Shown: positions 43,878-52,048 of the stretch, piece by piece
Layout of the letters: each line of letters opens with the position of its first letter
Position numbering within the stretch: the first letter of the stretch is position 1
From: Nocardia miyunensis NBRC 108239
Lineage (GTDB): Bacteria > Actinomycetota > Actinomycetes > Mycobacteriales > Mycobacteriaceae
Assembly: GCF_001613065.1 (NCBI RefSeq)
Contig: NZ_BDBQ01000054.1
Span: forward strand, 49,972-113,971
Reading direction: 5' to 3'
DNA: 64,000 nt
Notes under the pieces: model-generated
Database searches by the model: none
What the model was told of the DNA's origin: nothing
The model's input: the letters and a program-made list of their open reading frames with translations, nothing else
Translations under genes and position numbers: made by a program

Positions 43878-45293
43878 GTGACACGAGAACTTCAGCACTG
43901 GATCAACGGCGCATCGGTACCGGTAGGCACGGCGCAGATCACCGTCGTGACCGGCCCGCTCGAACGCGCCGAGGTCGCACGCGTACCGCGTGGGACGGCG
44001 GCGCAGGTCGACGAGGCCGTCGCCGCGGCCAAGGCGGCCTTCGGGAAATGGCGCGACCTGGCCCCGGTGGAGCGCGGCCGGCTGTGCGCCGAGCTGGCAC
44101 GACGCCTGCGGGAGCGATCCGACGAGTTCGTCGAGGTGGAGGTTTCCGAGACCGGCAAGCTCATCGGCGAGATGCGCGGGGGCCTGCAGACATCGGCCGA
44201 CTACTTCGAGTACTACGGCGGCGTGGTCCGCGCGCTGTTCGGTGAGACCATCGGCCTCGGGGCCCAGGACCACGCGTTCACCACCCGCGAACCCTACGGC
44301 GTCGTCGGGATGATCACGCCCTGGAACGGTCCGCTGACCCAGGCCGCGCGTGGCGTCTCCGCCGCGCTCGCGGCGGGCAACACCGTGGTCATCAAACCCG
44401 CGGAGTTCACCTCGAGCACCACGGTCATGCTGGCCCAGCTCGCGTCCGAGGTCGGCTTCCCGCCCGGCGTGCTGAATGTGGTGCTGGGCAAGGGATCTCA
44501 GGTCGGCCAGGCCCTGGTGGAGCATCCCGACGTGCGTCTGATCGCGTTCACCGGCTCGGCCGAGACCGGCCGGGACATCGCGCGGGTCGCGGCGGATCGG
44601 CTGGTCCCGGCCATTCTCGAACTGGGCGGAAAATCGGCGAACATCGTCTTCGAGGACGCCGATCTCGACAAGGCCGTGACCAGTGCGCTCACGGTGACGG
44701 TCGGCGCCGGACAACAATGTGCCGCGCTGAGCAGGCTGCTGGTCCACACCGATATCTACGACGAACTCGTCGCACGAGTCGGTGCGGCGATGGCCGAGAA
44801 GACGCCGGGTGACCGCTTGGCTCCGATGACCACCGAGGGCCAGTTCGAGAAGGTGCTCGAGTACTTCGACGTGGCCGAGAAGGACGGCGCGCGCCTGGTC
44901 ACCGGCGGGCACGCCGTGGAAGGCGCCCTGGCCGCGGGACGATACGTGGAGCCGACGGTGTACGCCGACGTGACCTCCGAGATGCGGATCTTCCGGGAGG
45001 AGATCTTCGGACCGGTGCTCGCCATCTCACGCTTCGAGGACGAACAGGGAGCGATCGACCTCGCGAACGACTCGGAGTTCGGGTTGGTCGCCAGCGTGTG
45101 GACGCGCGACATCGGCCGCGCGTTGCGGGTCGCGTCACGCATCGACGCCGGGCAGGTCATGGTCAACGGCGGCCGGACCGGCATCGAAACGCCCTTCGGC
45201 GGTTACAAGGCCAGCGGCCTCGGACGCGAGAAGGGTTTCGAATCGCTCCAGCATTACACGCAGCTCAAGACAACCGTCGTCTCCACCCGGTGA
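43878..45293 (+). CDS. Aldehyde dehydrogenase
   Basis: A 471-residue NAD(P)-dependent ALDH. PWNGP (Asn150), FTGSAETG, LELGGKSAN (Glu248) and GAGQQCAALSRLLV (nucleophile Cys281) are visible. It oxidises an aldehyde to the acid. The start is GTG 43878, with GGGAAGGG upstream. It is a different subgroup from the enzyme at 9880. Its position after the STAND-LuxR gene suggests a regulator-target pair. Confidence 0.88.
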   Translation: MTRELQHWINGASVPVGTAQITVVTGPLERAEVARVPRGTAAQVDEAVAAAKAAFGKWRDLAPVERGRLCAELARRLRERSDEFVEVEVSETGKLIGEMRGGLQTSADYFEYYGGVVRALFGETIGLGAQDHAFTTREPYGVVGMITPWNGPLTQAARGVSAALAAGNTVVIKPAEFTSSTTVMLAQLASEVGFPPGVLNVVLGKGSQVGQALVEHPDVRLIAFTGSAETGRDIARVAADRLVPAILELGGKSANIVFEDADLDKAVTSALTVTVGAGQQCAALSRLLVHTDIYDELVARVGAAMAEKTPGDRLAPMTTEGQFEKVLEYFDVAEKDGARLVTGGHAVEGALAAGRYVEPTVYADVTSEMRIFREEIFGPVLAISRFEDEQGAIDLANDSEFGLVASVWTRDIGRALRVASRIDAGQVMVNGGRTGIETPFGGYKASGLGREKGFESLQHYTQLKTTVVSTR

Positions 45294-45305
45294 TGTAACC
45301 CGTCT

Positions 45306-45333
45306 TTGCTATTTCTAAATATGTTACTATTAT
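45306..45333 (+). promoter_or_regulatory. Probable promoter of the flavin monooxygenase gene
   Basis: TTGCTA (45306-45311), a 16-nt spacer and TATTAT (45328-45333) lie in an AT-rich island between two same-strand genes. The ATG is 77 nt further on. Confidence 0.5.
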
Positions 45334-45410
45334 GTAGTGACATCACTGCGATGAGATCTGGCCCGTAGGCAGACTCTCGCGTAGTCCGGAATCCTGGAGG
45401 CTGCCATACC

Positions 45411-47231
45411 ATGACCCAGCTCGCCACCGCGTCGACCGCCGCCGACGCTGCATCTCAGATCTACCGCGACGCAGCGCTCGGCTGGCTCGAGGAATTCGGC
45501 CGAGCAGCCGAGCAGAAGGATGTCGCCGACATCGTCCGCCTCTTCGCAGCGGACCCCTGGTGGCGCGACATGTACGCGCTCACTTGGGATCTGACCGGCA
45601 TGCACGGCGCCGACGACATCGCCGAGGTCCTCACGACCGCACTGCCCGCCACCGGACTGCGCGACATCGCACTCGACGAAACCCGGCCGGTCACCTTCGA
45701 GAACGATACGTATATCGAAGCGGTCTACACCTTCACCACCGATATCGCGACGGGCCGCGGCGTCGTCCGGCTCGTCGAAGAGGACGGCGATTGGCGAGCG
45801 TGGGTGCTCTCGACGGTTCTCACCGGTTTGAAGAATTTCCCGTTCAAACAGGTGACCACCGAGGACGTCAGCCATCCCGAATTCAACTACGCCGCGGTGC
45901 CGGGAACCCGCAAGACCGCCGAGGAGATCAAGGAGGAACGGCGCGCCTTCCGGGATTCCGATCCGAGCGTCCTGATCGTGGGCGCGGGTCACTCCGGCAT
46001 GTTTCTCGCGGCCTACCTGGAAACGCTCGGTGTGCCGACGCTTCTGGTGGATACGTACGCACGCGCGGGCGACAACTGGCGCCTGCGGTACAACGGTCTG
46101 CTCCTGCACGACATGAAATGGGCGGTGCAGTTCCCCTACATGCCCTTCCCGCCCGCATGGCCGATCTTCCTGTCCAAGGATCTGCTCGCGGACTGGCTCG
46201 AATCGTACGTCGAGCACATGCGACTCAACCTGTGGACGAGCACCGTGGTCAACCGCGCCGATTACGACGCGGAAAGCGGGCGCTGGACCGTCGAGTTGAA
46301 CCGTGACGGCGAGGCTCGCACCCTGAACTCCAACCACCTGGTCATCTCGACCGGTCTGAACGGTCTTCCGAAGACGCCGGAGATCGAGGGCATGTCCGAA
46401 TTCAAGGGTGTGGTAGCACATTCCAGCGCCTACGAGGGCGGCGCCATCGCGAAGGGCAAGCGCGTCGTGGTGGTCGGCGCCGGATCCAGCGGCCACGACA
46501 TCGCCCAGGACGCGTACGAGAACGAGGCGTCGGCGATCACCATGGTGCAGCGCAGCGCTACGTACCTCATCTCGCAGCGCTACGGGGTGCCGATGCAGTT
46601 CGGCAAGTACTACAGCCACGATCATCTCCCCATCGAAGACGCGGATCTGCTGGCGAGCGTCAACCCCACAGCGCTGGCGCGCAAGCTCGGCCCGGGGATC
46701 ACGAAGAAGATCGCCGAGACGGACCGCGAGCTCCTCGAGGGGCTGGATCGTGCGGGCTTCCGCACCACCTTCGGACCGGAGGACGCCGGACTGACTCCGA
46801 TCGCGTCGACCGGCGGTTCCTACTACATCGACAAGGGCGCGTCCCGGCTCATCATCGATGGAAAGATCCGCATGCAATCCGGCGAGATCGCGCGGTTCAC
46901 CCCGACCGGTGTCGTCTACAGCGACGGGACCGAAGAAGAAGCCGACATCGTCGTGCTGTGCACCGGCTACACCAACGTGCGTGAGTCCGTCCGGCCGATC
47001 CTGGGCGACGAAGTCACCGATCAGCTCGCCACCGTGTGGAACATCGACGATCGCGGGGAAGTACGGACCTCGATGCGTCACTCGGGGCACGAGAAGCTCT
47101 GGTTCGTGGCCAACGGCCTGCGCATCGCCCGCATCCTGGGCAAGCCGCTGGCCGTGATGATCAAGGCCATCGACGAGGGCCTGATCGATCCCAAGATCAG
47201 CGTGGAGAAGAAGGCTCCCGAGCCGAAGTGA
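45411..47231 (+). CDS. NTF2-like domain fused to a flavin-containing monooxygenase
   Basis: A 606-residue protein. Residues 1-140 form an NTF2/SnoaL-like domain (ALGWLEEFGRAAEQKDVADI...). The rest is a class B flavin monooxygenase with VLIVGAGHSGMFLAAYLE (FAD, about 186), FKGVVAHSSAYEGG (FMO-type fingerprint) and VVVGAGSSGHDIA (NADPH). The extra domain may shape the substrate pocket or the dimer. The reaction could be N-, S- or Baeyer-Villiger oxidation. It is a monocistronic unit with its own promoter, and a strong bidirectional terminator follows. Confidence 0.87.
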   Translation: MTQLATASTAADAASQIYRDAALGWLEEFGRAAEQKDVADIVRLFAADPWWRDMYALTWDLTGMHGADDIAEVLTTALPATGLRDIALDETRPVTFENDTYIEAVYTFTTDIATGRGVVRLVEEDGDWRAWVLSTVLTGLKNFPFKQVTTEDVSHPEFNYAAVPGTRKTAEEIKEERRAFRDSDPSVLIVGAGHSGMFLAAYLETLGVPTLLVDTYARAGDNWRLRYNGLLLHDMKWAVQFPYMPFPPAWPIFLSKDLLADWLESYVEHMRLNLWTSTVVNRADYDAESGRWTVELNRDGEARTLNSNHLVISTGLNGLPKTPEIEGMSEFKGVVAHSSAYEGGAIAKGKRVVVVGAGSSGHDIAQDAYENEASAITMVQRSATYLISQRYGVPMQFGKYYSHDHLPIEDADLLASVNPTALARKLGPGITKKIAETDRELLEGLDRAGFRTTFGPEDAGLTPIASTGGSYYIDKGASRLIIDGKIRMQSGEIARFTPTGVVYSDGTEEEADIVVLCTGYTNVRESVRPILGDEVTDQLATVWNIDDRGEVRTSMRHSGHEKLWFVANGLRIARILGKPLAVMIKAIDEGLIDPKISVEKKAPEPK

Positions 47232-47258
47232 CCTCACTTCTCGCGTAATCGAAATATT

Positions 47259-47296
47259 AAGGCGCTGCCGGGTTTTCGAATCCGGCAGCGCCTTTT
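47259..47296. terminator. Bidirectional hairpin terminator
   Basis: AAGGCGCTGCCGG (47259-47271) pairs perfectly with CCGGCAGCGCCTT (47282-47294), with T-runs on the outer sides in both senses. It separates the convergent monooxygenase and esterase genes. Confidence 0.8.
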
Positions 47297-47313
47297 CGCG
47301 GATCTGGTGTCAC

Positions 47314-48273
47314 TCAGCGCAGTAGCGCATCACGCAGCACCCGAACCTCCTCGGCATCGTGGCGCTGCGCGATCGACGTTTGCCTGGCCAACGAGGCGAA
47401 CGCGTGGAATGCCCCGCGGATGAGACGCAACTCGACCGAAACCCCCGCCGCGAGCAGAGTCTGGGCGTAGGCGATGCCCTCATCGCGAGTCGGGTCGAGC
47501 TCGAGCACGCAGACATGGGCCGGGCATGTCCCGGAAACCTGTTCCGCCGTCGCGCGCCCCGGCGCGGCGAGCACATCGACTCCAGCAGCGCCGACCCGGT
47601 CAGGGCCCAGATACGACGCCCACGCGTAGGCGGCATTTCCCTTGTGCCACACCGGCGTATCGACGAATTCACGGGCGCTGGGCGTGCCCTGGCGATCGTC
47701 GAGCACAGCCATCGACAGGACCTGCAATCGCGGTGGCGGAACAGGCAACTCCCGGGCCCGCAGGGCGAGCGCGGCGGCCAGCCCGCCGCCGGCGCTGATT
47801 CCGTGCAGTGCGATTCGCTCCGGATCCACGCCGAGATCGCCCGCATGCTCGCTCAGCCAGCGATACGCGATCTCGCAATCCTCGAGCGCCCCCGGGTAGC
47901 GGTTCTCCGGCGCCAACCGGTAGTCGACCGATACGACGACCGCGCCCACCTCGCGTGAAAGTTCCACCAGCCGTGCATGTCCGGTATCCAACCCGCCGCT
48001 GACGAATCCACCGCCGTGCATGTGCAGGATCGCCGGTCGAGGGTCCGGCGCCTGCTCGGCGGGCCGGTAGATCCGGACCGGTACGAGCGAATCCACGCCG
48101 GATCCGATTCGTTCGTCGCGGACCACCACCCCCGCCTCGTCCACCAGGGCTGCCTGCTCGGCAGCCCCGGCGAGCGAGGATTCCCGGAACCCGGGAACGG
48201 AAAGGTCGATGTACGAGATCCCTTCTGCCAGAACGAGAAGCTCGGGATCGACTCTGGTCCGCCAGTCGGTCAT
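47314..48273 (-). CDS. HSL-type alpha/beta-hydrolase (esterase/lipase)
   Basis: A 319-residue hormone-sensitive-lipase-family esterase. HMHGGGFVSGG (about 84-94) provides the oxyanion HGGG, and HGISAGGGLAAAL holds Ser160. VDYRLAPENRYPG is typical. No signal peptide is visible. The expected His is in the C-terminal GAFHAFASLA. It likely hydrolyses a small ester or lactone, possibly a product of the flanking monooxygenases. A TTGTGT-type promoter lies 155 nt upstream. Confidence 0.88.
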   Translation of the reverse strand: MTDWRTRVDPELLVLAEGISYIDLSVPGFRESSLAGAAEQAALVDEAGVVVRDERIGSGVDSLVPVRIYRPAEQAPDPRPAILHMHGGGFVSGGLDTGHARLVELSREVGAVVVSVDYRLAPENRYPGALEDCEIAYRWLSEHAGDLGVDPERIALHGISAGGGLAAALALRARELPVPPPRLQVLSMAVLDDRQGTPSAREFVDTPVWHKGNAAYAWASYLGPDRVGAAGVDVLAAPGRATAEQVSGTCPAHVCVLELDPTRDEGIAYAQTLLAAGVSVELRLIRGAFHAFASLARQTSIAQRHDAEEVRVLRDALLR

Positions 48274-48427
48274 CGCACCCCACCGATCGCTGACCCCCGC
48301 CGCTTTCCTGAAACAACGAGCCCTGCCACCGCAAGTCCTTCCTCATTGGTCGACGCGCCTCGCCACAAGGGCAGACAAAACAGGTCCCTCACGCGATGGC
48401 GCAAACCGTCGTCCACCTCACCGCCAC

Positions 48428-48464
48428 GACATAGCAGCAGCAAGCTGGAGACACAATTATAAGA
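48428..48464 (-). promoter_or_regulatory. Promoter with the shared TTGTGT motif
   Basis: On the minus strand, TATAATTGTGTC contains -35 TTGTGT (48451-48456), followed by a 17-nt spacer and TATGTC (48428-48433). It would drive the HSL-type esterase gene. Confidence 0.5.
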
Positions 48465-48481
48465 TAAGAACTATACGATAG

Positions 48482-48961
48482 TGGATACCGGCAGCTTCCG
48501 GTACGCAGACCGTCCTCGGAACCTGGATCGGTGACATGCAGCCAGTGTGCGACCCTGGGTTAGCTCACGGCGTCGATCGAATCCGTCCCGTCCTCGGACG
48601 CATCGTCACCGACGAAATCGTCTGCGTCGAATTCACGCGTCCGGTTCCAGTAGCAGAGGAAGGCAGCGAACGGCATACGCCGAGGGCAACCACGGGATCA
48701 CACCGAGTCGCCGCGTAAACGCCCACGCATCCCGAGTTGTTCGACAGCCGATGTCTTCTCCGCAGTGGGCCATTCGGCTGCGGCAAAATCACGGCCGACG
48801 CGACCCGCCCGGTACGGCATGTCCCGCCCGAGTCGACATCCCGAAACGACGAACATGTTCGAGCACCTCCACTGATGCCCTCACGATAGGCTGGCTTCGG
48901 CGAAAGGGTGAGTACAGAGTGTCTGTCGACCGGAATGAGACCGGTTGGGCTGTGCACAGAG
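48482..48961. other. Stretch without a supported gene
   Basis: About 480 nt upstream of the truncated kinase gene. Short frames exist on both strands, but none shows family motifs or a ribosome site. The codons just before 48962 resemble nothing upstream of the intact paralog at 57758. Confidence 0.4.
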
Positions 48962-49507
48962 ATGACCGATGATGATCCACTGCGAACCCGCCGTGAAGTG
49001 ACCACGCCCATCACGGCGGAGTTGAGCACGGCCGGTTTCGAAGATGCGACCGAGATCGGGCGTGGTGGTTTCGCGGTCGTGTTTCGGTGCCGGCAACCGG
49101 AGTTGGACCGGACGGTGGCGGTGAAGGTCTTGACCGCGGAATTGGACGCCGACAACAAGGCGCGGTTCGTCCGGGAACAACGGGCGATGGGCCGGTTGAC
49201 CGGGCATCCGAACATCGTCACTGCCTTGCAGGCAGGCGTCACCGGCGGTGGACAGCCCTATTTGGTAATGCCGTACCACGCGTTGGACTCCCTCGATGCC
49301 TGGCTCCGTACACACGGCCCACTCACCGTGGAAAACACCTTGTCGATCGGAGTGAAAATCGCCGGTGCGCTCGAGAGCGCGCATGAGCTCGGCGTCGTGC
49401 ACCGGGATGTGAAGCCGGCCAACATACTGCTGACCGAATACGGGGAACCGGCGTTGACCGACTTCGGGCTCGCCCATATCCCTGGAGGGTTCCAGACTGC
49501 CGCAGGC
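48962..49507 (+). pseudogene. 3'-truncated Ser/Thr kinase gene (PknK-like paralog)
   Basis: The first 182 residues match the kinase at 57758 without a gap: GRGGFAVV, VAVKVL (Lys55), HRDVKPAN (Asp149) and TDFG (Asp167) are intact. The similarity stops abruptly after GGFQTAAG, before the activation loop and APE motif. The frame then runs through antisense citE-like sequence to a stop at 49732. The C-lobe, ATPase and LuxR parts are all gone. A product would have the catalytic residues but no complete fold, so it is probably inactive. Confidence 0.8.
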
Positions 49508-49656
49508 ACGATGAACTTCCGCGACGCTACCTTCGCCGGCGGGGCACACGCGTCCTCCAGGTCCAGAAAAACGAGGTCAGCGTCGCTGGCCGCCGCTTTC
49601 TCGATCATCCGCGGGTTACTGGCCGGCGTCGCGAGCTCACTCCGCCTGCTGCGCAC
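49507..49656 (-). pseudogene. 3'-truncated CitE-like lyase gene fragment
   Basis: On the minus strand, about 50 residues read SRRSELATPASNPRMIEKAA, then ADLVFLDLEDACAPPAKVAS and RKFIV. This is the typical N-terminus of malyl-CoA lyase/CitE-type enzymes. The similarity ends where the truncated kinase begins on the other strand. It is a different subfamily from the intact gene at 33908. GTG 49656 could be the old start. Confidence 0.72.
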
Positions 49657-49732
49657 TGTGCTGTCACGGCGGATCTACGTCATACGACGCGCGACGTCAA
49701 TCGCTGCTTGTCACCGACATCGCCTCATGTGA

Positions 49733-50216
49733 TCGGTCGTTCACGAAATTTCCGGCGCTAATTTCGCCAAGAAACCCGTATTGAGGTGCATATATACCGA
49801 CTAGTGCACGACCGCTGATCTGGCCTGGCATCACTTTTATATTGAGACGATCTAGCTCACAACTCGGCGAGCCGGCGACACGGGAAGCAGACCTACGCAG
49901 CGGCAACGCCTGCGCTCCGGTATCGATGGGCGCAAGGTCGGGCCGCCAGGAGTGAATCGGGTCCCGATCTACAACAGCTACGCACCTGGAGTCACCTACC
50001 GCCCGACTGGACGACGAAGTCGCGCATTGATCATCGGCGCGGTCGCGTGAACGCCGGACTCCGCGCCGACCGACTGGCTGTTGCGGATTTCTTCGAGACC
50101 GGCACCTGACGGACAATTACGCTCACCGGTAGCACGGCGCTCTCACCGAGGAAGGCCACGGATATCAGCAGCGAAATCTCCTGCTCCACATCGGATTTCG
50201 CGCACCACAGATAGAT
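49733..50216. other. Stretch without a supported gene
   Basis: About 480 nt between the fusion scar and the dehydratase gene. It is less GC-rich in part (49735-49860) and holds only frames without recognisable motifs. It is probably decayed sequence linked to the rearrangement next to it. Confidence 0.4.
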
Positions 50217-51203
50217 CTAATCGTCCGATTCCCGTGTATCTCGCCCACCGACGAGCGCGGCGAAGTATGACGCACTGATATTGCCGCCGGAGATGACGAC
50301 CCCGATGCGTCGCCCGGTGAGCCGAACCCGATCGGACAGCAGCGCGGCCACGGCAGCCGCTCCGGTCGGTTCGGCGACGATCTTCATCGTGTCGAACAGA
50401 AACGACATGCCCGCCACCAGTTCGTCATCCGTGACCAGGGCGATCTCCTCGACCAACCTCTGGTTCACGGCGAAGGTGAGTTCCCCCGGAATATCGGCCG
50501 CCTGAGCGTCGGCGATGGTCCGCGGGACCGGTATCCGAACTCGCCGACCGGCCGCGAGTGACCGTTTCGTGTCATCGCCGTCGACAGGTTCCACACCGAT
50601 GACACGAACACCGGGGCACAGCGAAGTCACGGCGGTGGCACAGCCCGCCATCAACCCGCCGCCACCCACCGGTGCGAGAAATGCGTCGAGCGGCCCGACC
50701 TCCTCGACGAGCTCGAGCGCCGCGGTCCCCTGCCCCGCCATGACCCGCGGATGATCGAACGGCGGGATGACGGTCAGTCCACGCTCAGCGGCCAAGGCTT
50801 CACCGATCGCGGTCCGATCCTCGCCGTAGCGGTCGTACGTCACGACCTCTGCCCCATACCCCTTGGCAGCGGCCATTTTCGAAGCAGGAGCGTCCTCGGG
50901 CATCACGATGACCGCTGAGGTGCCCAGCAATCGCCCAGCCAAGGCAACCGCCTGCGCATGGTTCCCCGAAGACCAGGCCACCACCCCGCGCGCGAGTTGC
51001 TCCGAGGTCAGCTCGGCAAGCGCGTTGTAGGCCCCCCGAAACTTGAACGCACCACCCCTCTGAAGGTTCTCACACTTCAAGAACACCTCGGCCCCAACCC
51101 GCTCGTTCAACATCCGAGACGTGAACACCGGAGTCCGAAGCGCGACACCAGCCAGCCGCTCCGCCGCCGCCCGCACGTCCTCTATAGTGATAAGACTCGC
51201 CAC
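50217..51203 (-). CDS. PLP-dependent threonine/serine dehydratase family enzyme
   Basis: A 328-residue fold-type II PLP enzyme. CENLQRGGAFKFRGAYNAL contains Schiff-base Lys54. SSGNHAQAVA (78-87) binds the substrate carboxylate, and PVGGGGLMAG binds the phosphate. There is no C-terminal ACT domain, so it is of the catabolic, non-isoleucine-regulated type. It would deaminate Thr or Ser, or a hydroxy-aspartate. ATG 51203 gives the family start. It is a single-gene unit. Confidence 0.9.
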   Translation of the reverse strand: MASLITIEDVRAAAERLAGVALRTPVFTSRMLNERVGAEVFLKCENLQRGGAFKFRGAYNALAELTSEQLARGVVAWSSGNHAQAVALAGRLLGTSAVIVMPEDAPASKMAAAKGYGAEVVTYDRYGEDRTAIGEALAAERGLTVIPPFDHPRVMAGQGTAALELVEEVGPLDAFLAPVGGGGLMAGCATAVTSLCPGVRVIGVEPVDGDDTKRSLAAGRRVRIPVPRTIADAQAADIPGELTFAVNQRLVEEIALVTDDELVAGMSFLFDTMKIVAEPTGAAAVAALLSDRVRLTGRRIGVVISGGNISASYFAALVGGRDTRESDD

Positions 51204-51374
51204 CCCGGCATTCTGCCATCCGGAAGTTCACCGTTCACAGATGTCATCCCCGGTGCGGCACAGCCCAACGAACTGTGCCGCACACCCGCGCCAGATCCGT
51301 TGTGCAGCATGCCGAACCGACACCAGCAGTCCAACTCGTCTTCCCGCCTGGCAGACCACGAGCTCGAACTGAGC

Positions 51375-51938
51375 TCAAACCCCAATGCGGGCACGAAGTT
51401 TGGTGAGAAACCGCCCGAGATGCGGGTCGGACTCCGGGATCCCGTCCGAATCGATGTCCCACCACGCTCCACCATCGAATTCCCTTGGGTCCAAGGCATA
51501 CTCGCGCTGCCGAGACCCGCGAATGACGTACCAGAGCGAGACGTCGGTATGCGAAAGGCCTTGCCCGACAGTCTGTGTCACGGTCAGGAACAACGGACAG
51601 TCACCCACGACGGTGAACTCGGCATCGACACCGAGTTCCTCGGCCGCCTCGCGCCTGGCCGTGACGAGCGGATCCTCCCCGGGCTCCACATGCCCGCCCA
51701 TCGGCAAGTGCAATCCGGCGAGCCGGTGCCTCCCGAGGAACAGGGCACGTTCCTCGGGATCGACGAGCACGACGTAGGAAACCAGATGTTGCGGCGGGAC
51801 AGCAGGTTTGACCCGGCGGAAAATATCGTCGGTACCGGCGAACCACGCGCAAGCGCGGTCGATGTGTTGCCGCTCGAGGGAATCGAGCGGCGTGATCGCT
51901 TCCACGATCTCAGCGACGAGCGCGGTGGCAGGCTGCAT
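51375..51938 (-). CDS. Nudix hydrolase
   Basis: A 187-residue protein with a full Nudix box (GHVEPGEDPLVTARREAAEE then LGV, about 80-102), carrying the catalytic REAAEE glutamates. It hydrolyses a nucleoside diphosphate linked to another group. The 70-residue N-terminal extension is helical, and an aspartate-rich tail follows. ATG 51938 is preferred over a longer GTG or ATG form to 51974. The substrate is unknown and the neighbours do not help. Confidence 0.88.
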   Translation of the reverse strand: MQPATALVAEIVEAITPLDSLERQHIDRACAWFAGTDDIFRRVKPAVPPQHLVSYVVLVDPEERALFLGRHRLAGLHLPMGGHVEPGEDPLVTARREAAEELGVDAEFTVVGDCPLFLTVTQTVGQGLSHTDVSLWYVIRGSRQREYALDPREFDGGAWWDIDSDGIPESDPHLGRFLTKLRARIGV

Positions 51939-52048
51939 GACGAGTGACCATAGCCGCCGCCACCGACAACCCACTGCCCCGAACCGAATCCGGAGGATCA
52001 GCCGGCTCTGTACCTCAACGCCAGCTCACCTGTGCACTCTTTCGCGGC

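Noticed and set aside
48962..49732. A functional 256-residue kinase
   Set aside because: The catalytic N-lobe and loop are present, but activation loop, APE motif and the rest of the C-lobe are replaced by antisense citE-like codons, so a folded kinase is unlikely.
49697..50116. A 139-codon minus-strand frame after the fusion scar
   Set aside because: Composition looks random, there is no ribosome site and no motif; it is treated as decayed sequence.
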